The notes under the pieces were generated by a model. That model saw only the letters and a list, made by a program, of their open reading frames with translations. It made no database searches and was not told where the DNA came from. Source: Bog-793 sp050014835 (GTDB lineage: Bacteria; Actinomycetota; Acidimicrobiia; Acidimicrobiales; Bog-793). Taken from it: 34,709 nt of DNA. Each line of letters opens with the position of its first letter. The stretch's first letter is position 1. The translations under genes and the position numbers were made by a program. This document shows positions 23,320 to 31,556 of this stretch, one piece after another. Location: contig JBEKCO010000015.1 of the NCBI GenBank assembly GCA_050014835.1, positions 1 to 34,709 of the forward strand, written 5' to 3'.

Positions 23320-25635
23320 CTACTGCACACGCACGACCGGGGTGCGCGGCGACCAGGGCACGTAGCCGAGCGCGAGCGACTTCGCCTTCGGGCCCGGTCG
23401 GTGCGGGCTCGTCGTGACGACGAGCGCGACCCGCGACGGACCGACCACGATCTCGTCGACGCGGGCGCCGCGTCCCGCGTAACTCGGCGGCTCGAGTTTC
23501 CCGTCATCCTCGACGAGCCACAGCCGGCGGTAGGTCGGGTCCTCCGTCGAGGCGTTCTCGACGAAGGCGCCGGCGGGGGCGAGGACGAGGAACCGCGTCA
23601 GCACCCCCGAGAGGTCGCCGACGTCCCGCTCGACGGTGACGAGCCCGTGGGTGCCCGCCTGGCCGCGGGCGGCGACGGCGATCCCGTTGCGTTCGCTCGC
23701 CGCGCGGGCGCACGCCGCCGCCGTCGACTCGCACGCCACCGCCTCCCAGCCGAGCCGCCCGACGAAACGGGCACACTGAACGAAGGCCTGCGGGTGGCTG
23801 TAGACGACGGGCGAGACACCGAGCGCCCCGAGGTCGTCGTCGACGGCGTAGGCGTCGAACCGGACCGACACGTCGATGACCCCGCCGGCGACGAGCCGCC
23901 GGCTCCGCAGCAGGCCCGCGGCGGCGAGCTCGACGAGGCCCGACGCCGAGTTGACGATCGGCAGCACCCCGAGCGCGGCGTCACCGCGGACGACGGAGCC
24001 GATGACCGCGTCGAAGCTCTCGCACGCCACGAGGGCGGCGTCGGGTCGCCCGACGAGCGCGGCCGCCTGGCGGGCGGCGATCTCCGAGAACGTGCCGGCC
24101 GGCCCGAGGAAGGCGACCGGTCCGGCGCTCTCGTCGACGAGTGGCGCGACGATCCCGGACGGCCAGCCGTAGGCCTCGTCGACCCGGTCGGCGACGAGCG
24201 AGGCCACCTCGACCGGATCGCGGTCGGCACGCAGCTCGATCCGCACGACGACCTCCCGCTGTCCCAGCCGTACCGCCTCGGCGACGAGCGAGGCCACCTC
24301 GACCGCCCCGACCGACCGGCAGACGGCGACGACCGCGGTCCCGGCGACCGACTCGGGCACGAGGACGCGCACGTCGACCGCGACGCGCCCGAGCCACTCG
24401 TCGAGGATCCGGTCAAGCTCCGTCGCCGTGACGATCGTCACGTGGGCGAGCCCGAAACGGACGGCGCGGGTCCGGGCGGGAATCGCCACCCCGAGCCGGC
24501 CCGCGTTCGCCAGGCCCGCACCGTCGGCGAGCACGGCGTGACCCTTCGCCCCGACGAGCAGCTCCTCGACGGTCACCGTCGTCGGCGTGAGCTCGGTGAT
24601 CCGCCCGACGACAAGTCGCGGCGCCTTCCCGGCACCGTGGTGCTCGAGGGCGATGAGTTCGCGGGCCCGGCGCTCCCGGGCGAGCTGGGTCCGGGTCACC
24701 TGGGTCGCCCCCACCGCGAGGTTCGAGGCCTGCTGCAGCGTCGTGAAGAAGGTGCCCCCGAAGGCCGCCCGGGTCGACGCGATGTACGAGGAGATGCTCT
24801 GCAGGTCGTCGGTCCGCACGGCCGACCGCAGCCGCTCGAGGGCGAGGTCGAACTCGGCCGCGACCCGGGCGCCGTCGGTCGAGAGCTCGATCGCCGCCGT
24901 CGTCTCCTCCTGGCCAGGGCTGAGGACCCGGGAGGCGAGCCCGAGCAGCGTCTCGAACACGGGGGTGCGCAACCTCCACAGCTCGGCCTCGATGTCGTGG
25001 CCCGAGTTGGCGATGACATCGGCGAAGGCGAGGAGCGCCTGGTGCGACGCCGCCTGGACGTAGGCCATGACCCGGTCGTGTTCCTCGGGGCCGGCGAGCT
25101 CGACGATGCCGCCGGCCGCCGTGATGAGTCCGACGAGCCAGTCGTGGGCGGCCGGCGCCGCCTGCGAGGGGCAGACGACGACCGTCTGGCCGTCCATCGA
25201 CGCGACCGTCGGCCCGAAGAGCGGGTGGATGCCGAACACGGAGACGTCGCGACGCGCGGCCCGCAGCGTCGCCAGCGCGGCGACCTTGGCGGAGGAAGTG
25301 TCGAACACGACCGAGCTCGCCGGCAGGACCGGGAGGAGGTAGGCGGCGACCCGCGGGAGCTCCGACTGCGGGATGGCGAGGCAGACCCGCGCGGATTCCT
25401 TCGAGAGGTCGATCGTCGCCCCGGACTCCTCGGTCGCAGCGAACCCGTCGTCGTAGCGGACGACGCCGGTGCGGACCGCACAGCGGAACCCGGGATCGAG
25501 GCCGAAGATCCCGGGGTCGCGGTCGAGGAGGACGACGTGGTCCCAGTCGGCGACGGCGAACAGGTGGCGGCACAGCCAGCCCCCCATCCCACCGGCCGCG
25601 CCAACGACGACGAGCACGGGCCGTTCCCCGCTCAC
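23320..25635 (-). CDS. Fused prephenate dehydrogenase and prephenate dehydratase
   Basis: A 771-residue fusion. Residues 5-330 are a TyrA like the dehydrogenase part of E. coli T-protein: Rossmann GAAGGMGG (12-19), HPLFGP (137-142) and HDRVMAYVQAASHQ (186-199). Residues 336-505 are unassigned, with a duplicated VEVASLVA segment (445-452, 475-482). Residues 506-686 are a prephenate dehydratase: GPAGTFSE (511-518), SHPQAF (613-618) and the catalytic TRF (680-682). The usual ENS motif is VNS here. Residues 687-771 may be a divergent regulatory tail. No chorismate mutase domain is visible; aroH elsewhere in the window would supply prephenate. The GTG start overlaps the stop of the preceding gene (GTGA). 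A TyrA-AroQ-PheA fusion is known in Archaeoglobus; this one lacks the mutase. Catalytic competence of the dehydratase half is likely but less certain because of VNS. Confidence 0.88.
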   Translation of the reverse strand: MSGERPVLVVVGAAGGMGGWLCRHLFAVADWDHVVLLDRDPGIFGLDPGFRCAVRTGVVRYDDGFAATEESGATIDLSKESARVCLAIPQSELPRVAAYLLPVLPASSVVFDTSSAKVAALATLRAARRDVSVFGIHPLFGPTVASMDGQTVVVCPSQAAPAAHDWLVGLITAAGGIVELAGPEEHDRVMAYVQAASHQALLAFADVIANSGHDIEAELWRLRTPVFETLLGLASRVLSPGQEETTAAIELSTDGARVAAEFDLALERLRSAVRTDDLQSISSYIASTRAAFGGTFFTTLQQASNLAVGATQVTRTQLARERRARELIALEHHGAGKAPRLVVGRITELTPTTVTVEELLVGAKGHAVLADGAGLANAGRLGVAIPARTRAVRFGLAHVTIVTATELDRILDEWLGRVAVDVRVLVPESVAGTAVVAVCRSVGAVEVASLVAEAVRLGQREVVVRIELRADRDPVEVASLVADRVDEAYGWPSGIVAPLVDESAGPVAFLGPAGTFSEIAARQAAALVGRPDAALVACESFDAVIGSVVRGDAALGVLPIVNSASGLVELAAAGLLRSRRLVAGGVIDVSVRFDAYAVDDDLGALGVSPVVYSHPQAFVQCARFVGRLGWEAVACESTAAACARAASERNGIAVAARGQAGTHGLVTVERDVGDLSGVLTRFLVLAPAGAFVENASTEDPTYRRLWLVEDDGKLEPPSYAGRGARVDEIVVGPSRVALVVTTSPHRPGPKAKSLALGYVPWSPRTPVVRVQ
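24188..24305 (-). repeat. 28-base exact direct repeat inside tyrA-pheA
   Basis: Two identical 28-base copies at 24188-24215 and 24278-24305, 90 bases apart and therefore in frame (30 codons). Each encodes the VEVASLVA segment in the unassigned middle of the protein. Exactness at DNA level suggests recent duplication or conversion; recombination between them would delete 30 residues without shifting frame. Confidence 0.8.
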
Positions 25636-26516
25636 GGCGTCCGCTCGTCGGTCGTCCGCGTCGCCCCGCGCCACGGCGAACCGGTGATCGGGAGCTGGTC
25701 GAGCAGCGCGCCGACGCTCTCGAAGGTCGCGGCGAGCAGGACCCGCCGGTAGTCCGGGGTCCCGGCGACGTCGCCGGCGCAGCGCAGGCTGAAGCCGCCT
25801 CCGGCGTCATTCCCGATGACCGGGCGGATCGCCCGGCGCGTCACGCCGTCGACGCGGGATTCCGCCGCGTCGCGCACGTAGCGCAGCGGCACGAGGGCGC
25901 GCGGCCCGACCAGCTCCTTGTGGAAATCCGCCCGGCACAGTCGCGCCGACACGGCGCTGTCGTGGTCCGTCCACCAGTGGGCCACGCCGGCGAGCACGGG
26001 TGACATCTCGTCCGGGCGCAACGACACCCCTCCGGCGAGGGCGCCCGGCGAACCCGCCTGGTCGAGCGCGACGTGGATCGAGGGCCGGGTGAGCTCGGGC
26101 GCAGAGCTCTCCAGCCCGAGGGCGCGGACGAAGGCGTCGATCCTCTCGAGCTCGCCGGGCAGGGAACCGAACCGCTCGTCGAACCGCGGCGCGACCTCGT
26201 CGATCGCTTCTTTCAGTAGCACGAGGGGCGCGAACGCGGGGTCCTGGACGAGTCCCGACAGCACGTTGAGCATCGGCTCGAGCCGCTCGCGGAAATCGGG
26301 CCTGCTGGCGAGCCCGGTGAGGTTGAGCAGCTTGACGACCGGCTTGCCGGCCTTGATCTGCACGGCGAGGCTCGCCGCGCAGAGCGCGCGCAGCTCGTCG
26401 ACGAGGCCCTCGACGTCCCCGGACGGGGCGCACGACATGACCTCGACGCAAACCGGAGCGTCGCGTGGGAGATCCGGGTAGTCGACCGGAGCACCGGCGA
26501 CCGTCTGAAGGCGCAT
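25632..26516 (-). CDS. Unrecognised protein between trpA and tyrA-pheA
   Basis: A 294-residue protein I cannot assign to a family. It is soluble, with no signal peptide or membrane segment. Notable stretches are CVEVMSC (23-29), VQIKAGKPVVKLLNLTGLA (52-70), a helical middle (75-135), HWWTDHD (180-186), LRYVRDAAESRVDGVTRRA (211-229) and FSLRCAGDVAGTPDYRRVLL (242-261). The start is ATG at 26516 with GGAG nine bases upstream, 32 bases after trpA; the last four bases overlap the start of tyrA-pheA. That places it inside the aromatic operon and translationally coupled to the fusion. The longer open frame running to 27407 is a shadow of trpA. It could be an accessory or regulator of aromatic synthesis, but no sequence motif shows this. 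Confidence 0.85.
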   Translation of the reverse strand: MRLQTVAGAPVDYPDLPRDAPVCVEVMSCAPSGDVEGLVDELRALCAASLAVQIKAGKPVVKLLNLTGLASRPDFRERLEPMLNVLSGLVQDPAFAPLVLLKEAIDEVAPRFDERFGSLPGELERIDAFVRALGLESSAPELTRPSIHVALDQAGSPGALAGGVSLRPDEMSPVLAGVAHWWTDHDSAVSARLCRADFHKELVGPRALVPLRYVRDAAESRVDGVTRRAIRPVIGNDAGGGFSLRCAGDVAGTPDYRRVLLAATFESVGALLDQLPITGSPWRGATRTTDERTP

Positions 26517-26548
26517 GCTCGGGACTCCAACCTTTGTGGATCTTCTCG

Positions 26549-27355
26549 CTATTTGACCGTCGAGCGGCGCAGGGCCGCCACCAGTGTACGAACCGCCTCG
26601 CGACGCCGTAGAGGATCCAACTCGCCCCCGATGAGATCGACGATGGCGCTCCCCACGACGACCCCGTCGGCGACACCGGTGAGCGCGGCGACGTGGCCCG
26701 GTCGCGAGATGCCGAATCCGACGACGACCGGTGCATCGCCCGCCGCCCGCAACTCGGTGACCGCCTGCGTGATCCCGGTCGGCAGTTCCGACCGCACGCC
26801 CGTCACCCCGTCGACCGCCGTGAGGTAGACGAAGGCTGTCGCGGCCCGGATCGCCCGGGTGCGGCGCTCCGGGCTCGTCCCGGTGGCGACCATGAAGACG
26901 AGGCCGACGCCGGCCCGGCGGGCGAGCTCGCCGAGCGCGCCGGCGGCCTCGGGCAGAAGATCCGGGATGATGACGGCGTCGACGCCCCGGTCGCGGCACG
27001 CCGTGAAGAACGCCTCCTCCCCCATCGCGAGGATCGGGTTCAGGTACCCCATGAGCACGATCGGCGTCGCGCTTTCCTCCCGGAGCGCCGCCGCCACGCC
27101 GAGCACGTCGCCGAGCCGCGTGCCGGCCCTGAGGGCACGGTGCGCGGCCCGCTGGATGACGGGCCCGTCGGCGAGCGGGTCGGAGAACGGGATGCCGAGC
27201 TCGACGATGTCGGCACCGCCCTCGATGCAGGCCCGGGCGAGGCGCGTCGACTCCTCCAGGTCCGGATCGCCCGCCATCACGTAGGTGACAAGCGCGCTGC
27301 GGTGTTCGGCGCGGGACGCGGCGAACGTCGCCGCGAGCCGGGACGGCGCCGTCAT
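26549..27355 (-). CDS. trpA: Tryptophan synthase alpha subunit
   Basis: Cleaves indole-3-glycerol phosphate to indole and glyceraldehyde 3-phosphate and passes indole to TrpB. It is a 268-residue TIM barrel. The catalytic pair is E52 and D63 in VELGIPFSDPLADGPVIQ, offset three from E. coli E49/D60. GFGISRPGHV and VVVGSAIVD form the phosphate site. The ATG overlaps the trpB stop (ATGA). Confidence 0.97.
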   Translation of the reverse strand: MTAPSRLAATFAASRAEHRSALVTYVMAGDPDLEESTRLARACIEGGADIVELGIPFSDPLADGPVIQRAAHRALRAGTRLGDVLGVAAALREESATPIVLMGYLNPILAMGEEAFFTACRDRGVDAVIIPDLLPEAAGALGELARRAGVGLVFMVATGTSPERRTRAIRAATAFVYLTAVDGVTGVRSELPTGITQAVTELRAAGDAPVVVGFGISRPGHVAALTGVADGVVVGSAIVDLIGGELDPLRRREAVRTLVAALRRSTVK

Positions 27356-28563
27356 GACGGGGACCCGGCGACGGAGTTCTCGGCGATCCGGGCCAGCTCC
27401 CCCACATCCTTGTCCCCGCGGCCCGACACGTTCACGAGGACGACGTCGTCGGGACCGAGCGACGCGGCGAGCTTACGGGCCTCGACAACGGCGTGGGCGC
27501 TCTCGAGGGCGGGGATGATGCCCTCGGTACGGGCGAGGTAGGCGACGGCCCCGACGGCCTCGGCGTCGGTCGCGTAGGTGACCGTGATCCGTCCCTGGTC
27601 GCGCAAGTAGGCGAGCTGCGGCCCGACGCCGGGATAGTCGAGGCCGGCGCTCACCGAGTGGGCCTCGGTGATCTGGCCGTCGTCGTCTTGGAGCACGTAG
27701 CTCCGCGAGCCGTGGAGGACGCCGGGGCGGCCGAACCCGAGCGACGCCCCGTGCCGGCCGCTGGCGATCCCCTCACCCCCCGCCTCGACGGCGACGAGCC
27801 TCACGTCGTCTGCGAGGAAGGCGCCGAAGACGCCCATGGCGTTCGAGCCGCCTCCGACGCAGGCGACGACCGCCGACGGCAACCTGCCCGTGCGCTCGAG
27901 GCATTGGGCGCGGGCCTCAGTCCCGATCACCGACTGGAACTCGGCGACCATCGACGGGTAGGGGTGCGGGCCGGCGACCGAGCCGATCACGTAGTGCGTC
28001 GTCGCCGAGGTCGCGATCCAGTCCCGGATCGCCTCGTTCATCGCGTCTTTGAGGGTCTGGGACCCCGAGGTGACCTCGATGACCCGGGCGCCGAGCAACT
28101 CCATGCGCGTGACGTTCAGCGCCTGGCGCCGCACGTCGACGCTTCCCATGAAGATCTCGCAGTCGATCCCGAACAGCGCGCACGCGGTCGCGGTCGCCAC
28201 GCCGTGCTGGCCCGCTCCGGTCTCGGCGATGACACGCGTCTTGCCCGTCCGCCTGGCGAGCAGCACCTGTCCGAGCGTGTTGTTGATCTTGTGCGCGCCC
28301 GTGTGGGCGAGGTCCTCCCGCTTGAGGTAGATGCGCGCCCCACCGCAGTCTGCTGCCATCCGGCTCGCCTCCGAAAGCGGCGTCGGCCTCCCGGCGAAAT
28401 CCGAGAGCAGGGCGGCAAGCTCGGCCCGGAAGCCTGGGTCGACCCGGGCGGCGCGCCAGGCCGCCTCGAGCTCGTCGAGGGCGGGCACGAGGGTCTCCGG
28501 CACGAACCGTCCGCCGTAGGGGCCGAACCAGCCCTGGTCGTCTGCTGCCATGTCGGTCGTCAT
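27352..28563 (-). CDS. trpB: Tryptophan synthase beta subunit
   Basis: PLP enzyme that joins indole and serine to give tryptophan; 403 residues. PLP is bound by K92 in HTGAHKINNTLGQ; the catalytic glutamate is E114 in ETGAGQHG; the phosphate-binding CVGGGSNAMG is present. It belongs to the TrpB1 type paired with trpA. The ATG overlaps the trpF stop (ATGA), with AAGGAG four bases upstream at 28568-28573. A second in-frame ATG at codon 5 is possible. Confidence 0.97.
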   Translation of the reverse strand: MTTDMAADDQGWFGPYGGRFVPETLVPALDELEAAWRAARVDPGFRAELAALLSDFAGRPTPLSEASRMAADCGGARIYLKREDLAHTGAHKINNTLGQVLLARRTGKTRVIAETGAGQHGVATATACALFGIDCEIFMGSVDVRRQALNVTRMELLGARVIEVTSGSQTLKDAMNEAIRDWIATSATTHYVIGSVAGPHPYPSMVAEFQSVIGTEARAQCLERTGRLPSAVVACVGGGSNAMGVFGAFLADDVRLVAVEAGGEGIASGRHGASLGFGRPGVLHGSRSYVLQDDDGQITEAHSVSAGLDYPGVGPQLAYLRDQGRITVTYATDAEAVGAVAYLARTEGIIPALESAHAVVEARKLAASLGPDDVVLVNVSGRGDKDVGELARIAENSVAGSPS

Positions 28564-29174
28564 ACGGCTCCTTGCGCCGCGGCGATGAACGCCGCGATGG
28601 CTCCGTGGTCCTTGATCCCCGGGCTCGACTCGACGCCACTCGAGACGTCGACGGCGGCCGGACGCACCGCGGTGATCGCCGCGGCCACGTTGGCGGGCGT
28701 GAGCCCCCCGGCGAGCACGACGGGCACCGTCACCTCCAGGCGGGTGAGGTGCGCCCAGTCGAACGTCACCCCGCTTCCTCCGCGCAGCCGGCTCGACGAG
28801 TCGAACAGGAACGCCGCGACGTCGTAACCGGCGAGCCGTGCGGCGTCGACGGGGCCATCCACGGCGATCGCCTTGATGACGGGCAGCGCGCAGGCCGCGC
28901 AGTCCCGCGGCGACTCGTTGCCGTGCAGCTGGACCGCGCTCAGCCCGGCTTCCCGCGCGATCCCGTTAATGCGGCGCGGCGACTCGTCGACGAAGACGCC
29001 AACTTTGCAAACCGCGTCCGGCAGCGCGGCGATGATCCCCGCCGCGACGGCGACGTCACAGGATCTCGGGGATCCCGGCCAGAAGTTGAACCCGACCGCC
29101 GCGGCACCGCATTCGACCGCCACGAGGGCGTCCTCGGCACGGGTGATGCCGCAGATCTTCACGGCGGTCGGCAT
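28560..29174 (-). CDS. trpF: Phosphoribosylanthranilate isomerase
   Basis: Third step of tryptophan synthesis. It is a 204-residue TIM barrel with the catalytic Cys C8 in VKICGIT and Asp D125 in FLFDSSS, plus VDVSSGVESSPGIKD near the C-terminus. The ATG at 29174 is two bases after the trpC stop; the longer open frame to 29858 is a shadow of trpC. It is a separate gene here, whereas many actinobacteria use PriA instead of TrpF. Its presence suggests that HisA in this organism need not be bifunctional. Confidence 0.95.
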   Translation of the reverse strand: MPTAVKICGITRAEDALVAVECGAAAVGFNFWPGSPRSCDVAVAAGIIAALPDAVCKVGVFVDESPRRINGIAREAGLSAVQLHGNESPRDCAACALPVIKAIAVDGPVDAARLAGYDVAAFLFDSSSRLRGGSGVTFDWAHLTRLEVTVPVVLAGGLTPANVAAAITAVRPAAVDVSSGVESSPGIKDHGAIAAFIAAAQGAV

Positions 29175-29176
29175 CG

Positions 29177-29965
29177 TCAGCGGGTCCCGAGCAACTCGGC
29201 GAGCAGCGCGCCGGGATCGGACGAGCGGACGAGCGCCTCGCCGACGAGGAAGTTCGCAAGCCCCGCGGCGCGTAGCCGCGACACGTCCGCGGACCGGCGG
29301 ATCCCGCTTTCCGCGACCACCGCGACGTCGGGACGCGTCATTGGCGCAAGTCGTTCGACCGTCGCGAGGTCGACCTCGAACGAGTCGAGGTTCCGGCTGT
29401 TTATCCCCATCATCCGGGCGCCGTCGATCGCGTTCGCCAGCTCGAGCTCGGCCTCGTCGTGGGCCTCGACGAGCACCTCGAGACCGAGCCCCACCGCCTC
29501 GTCGTGGAGCTCCTGCAGCTGCCCGGGCGGGAGCACCCGCACGATGAGCAGCACCGCGTCCGCCCCCGCGCAGCGCGCCTCGACGAGCTGGTAGCGGTCG
29601 ACGATGAAGTCCTTGCGAAGGAGTGGAACGTCGACTTCGTCTCGCACGACGCGCAGGTCGTCGAGGCTGCCGTCGAAGCCGACCGCGTCGGTGAGGACCG
29701 AGATCGCGCTCGCCCCGCGAACCCCGTAGGTCCTGGCGAGTGCGGCGATCTCCAGGTCGGGGCCGATCACCCCCGCCGACGGAGACGCCCGCTTGATCTC
29801 CGCGACGACGCGGGTTGGCCCGCCGCGCCCGGACAGTCGCGCCGCGAACCCACGGCACGCGGGGAGCGCGTCGAGCCGGGCCTCGAGCTCGGCGATCGGC
29901 AGGCGTGACTTCGCGGCCGCGACCTCGGCCCGCTTCCGTTCGACGATCGCCGACAGCCCGGTCAT
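29177..29965 (-). CDS. trpC: Indole-3-glycerol phosphate synthase
   Basis: Fourth step: ring closure and decarboxylation of CdRP. It has 262 residues. EIKRASPSAG (56-65) gives the catalytic lysine K58, with K118 in RKDFIVD and E167 in LVEAHDE; GINSRNLDSF and VAESGI are the usual phosphate-side motifs. The ATG overlaps the trpD stop (ATGA). Confidence 0.97.
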   Translation of the reverse strand: MTGLSAIVERKRAEVAAAKSRLPIAELEARLDALPACRGFAARLSGRGGPTRVVAEIKRASPSAGVIGPDLEIAALARTYGVRGASAISVLTDAVGFDGSLDDLRVVRDEVDVPLLRKDFIVDRYQLVEARCAGADAVLLIVRVLPPGQLQELHDEAVGLGLEVLVEAHDEAELELANAIDGARMMGINSRNLDSFEVDLATVERLAPMTRPDVAVVAESGIRRSADVSRLRAAGLANFLVGEALVRSSDPGALLAELLGTR

Positions 29966-30975
29966 GAGCCCCTCGACACCTCGACGACCGTCTCCAGGGT
30001 GCGGCGCGCGCTTCCGTCGTCGATCACCCGCGCCGAGAGTGCGACGCCCTCCCGGATCGACGACACCCGGCCAGCGACGTAGAGCGCGGCCCCCGCGTTC
30101 GCGAGCACGGCGTCACGGGGGCCGCCGCGCTCGCCCGATAGGACCCGGCGGCAGATGTCCGCGTTTTGGGTCGCGTCGCCGCCGCGCAGGTCCTCCCGTC
30201 GCCACGTCGACACGCCGAGTTGCTCCGGGGTGAGGGTGAACGCTCCCACGGAGCCCCGGCGCACCTCGTGCACGAGCGTGGGGCCGCTGACGGCGATCTC
30301 GTCGGTCCCGTCGCCGTGCACGACGAGCGCGTGCTCGGCGCCGAGCGACCGCAGGGCCTCGGCGACGAGCGGCACGTGACCCTCGGTCGACACGCCGACG
30401 ACCTGCCGCCTCGCAGAGGCCGGATTCGCCAACGGTCCGATGAGGTTGAAGATCGTCGGCACTCCCAGCGCGGCGCGTGTCGCCCCCACCGCCTTGAACG
30501 CCGAGTGGTGGTGGGGTGCGAAGAGGAACCCGAGGCGCGCTTTGTGCAGGCACCGCAAGAAGACGTTCGAGTCGCCGAGCACGACGCCGAGCTCCTCGAG
30601 CACATCCGCGGATCCGCAACGCGACGACGCCGAACGGTTGCCGTGCTTCGCGACCGACGCCCCCGCCGCCGCGGCGACGATGGCCGCAGCCGTGGAGATG
30701 TTGAAGGTGTTCGCACCGTCCCCGCCGGTGCCGCAGGTGTCGACGACGTCGACCGCCTCCACGTCCACCTTCTTGGCGTGACGGCGCATCACCCGGGCGG
30801 CGGAGCTGATCTCCTCTGCCGTCTCGCCCTTTGTGCGCAATGCGGTGAGGAGCGCGCCGACCTGGATCTGGTCGGCGTCGCCCCCCGCGATCTGCTCCAT
30901 CGCCGCCGTCATCTCGTCCCCGGTGAGATCGCGCCGGGACGTCGCTGCGCGCAGGGCGTCCAGTACCGCACTCAT
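29962..30975 (-). CDS. trpD: Anthranilate phosphoribosyltransferase
   Basis: Second step: anthranilate + PRPP gives phosphoribosylanthranilate. It has 337 residues. The PRPP/Mg motif is CGTGGDGANTFNIST (81-95); KHGNRSASSRCGSAD follows; the usual HPA segment is HHHSAFKAVG here. The ATG at 30975 overlaps the trpG stop (ATGA). The open frame that continues to 31608 is a shadow of trpG. It is not fused to trpG, unlike in enteric bacteria. Confidence 0.96.
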   Translation of the reverse strand: MSAVLDALRAATSRRDLTGDEMTAAMEQIAGGDADQIQVGALLTALRTKGETAEEISSAARVMRRHAKKVDVEAVDVVDTCGTGGDGANTFNISTAAAIVAAAAGASVAKHGNRSASSRCGSADVLEELGVVLGDSNVFLRCLHKARLGFLFAPHHHSAFKAVGATRAALGVPTIFNLIGPLANPASARRQVVGVSTEGHVPLVAEALRSLGAEHALVVHGDGTDEIAVSGPTLVHEVRRGSVGAFTLTPEQLGVSTWRREDLRGGDATQNADICRRVLSGERGGPRDAVLANAGAALYVAGRVSSIREGVALSARVIDDGSARRTLETVVEVSRGS

Positions 30976-31556
30976 GGCCGACCCCCCACGCTTCCCAGCC
31001 AGTTGGCGAGCAGTTGCTTGCCGTCGGGCGTGAGCACGGATTCCGGATGGAACTGGACGCCCGTGACGTCGTGTTCCCGGTGTCTTATTCCCATGATCTC
31101 TCCTTGATCCGTCCAGGCGGTGACGTCGAGCTCGTCGGGTAGCGACGAGGCCTCGATGACGAGTGAGTGGTAGCGACCGGCGACGAACGGGTTCGGCAGG
31201 TCCGATAGGACGCCGACAGCGGAATGGTGGATCTCGCTCGTCTTGCCGTGGAGGATGCGGTGGTTGCGCACGACACGCGCGCCGAAGGCCGCCCCGATCG
31301 CCTGATGGCCGAGGCACACGCCGAGCACCGGCACGGTTCCGGCGAATCGACGGACGAGCTCGACACTGATCCCGGCTGAGTCGGGGGTGCACGGTCCGGG
31401 TGAGATGACGATGCCGTCGGCGCCGAGGCTCTCGACTGCCGCGATCCCGATCGCGTCGTTGCGGTGCACGACGACCGATGCGCCGAGCTCGCCCAGGTAC
31501 TGCACGAGGTTGTACGTGAACGAGTCGTAGTTGTCGATGACGAGGACCGTGCTCAT
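30972..31556 (-). CDS. trpG: Anthranilate synthase component II (glutamine amidotransferase)
   Basis: Supplies ammonia from glutamine to TrpE. It has 194 residues, class I amidotransferase. DNYDSFTYNLVQYL is the family N-terminus, PGPCTPD is the oxyanion strand, nucleophile C81 lies in GVCLGHQ, and the H170/E172 pair in FHPES. The ATG overlaps the trpE stop (ATGA). Such subunits can also serve p-aminobenzoate synthase, but its place in the trp operon makes the anthranilate role likely. Confidence 0.96.
   Translation of the reverse strand: MSTVLVIDNYDSFTYNLVQYLGELGASVVVHRNDAIGIAAVESLGADGIVISPGPCTPDSAGISVELVRRFAGTVPVLGVCLGHQAIGAAFGARVVRNHRILHGKTSEIHHSAVGVLSDLPNPFVAGRYHSLVIEASSLPDELDVTAWTDQGEIMGIRHREHDVTGVQFHPESVLTPDGKQLLANWLGSVGGRP

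Noticed and set aside
22797..23417. 206-codon plus-strand open frame in the long gap
   Set aside because: Composition is random-like, it runs into the 3' end of tyrA-pheA antisense, and no motif is seen.
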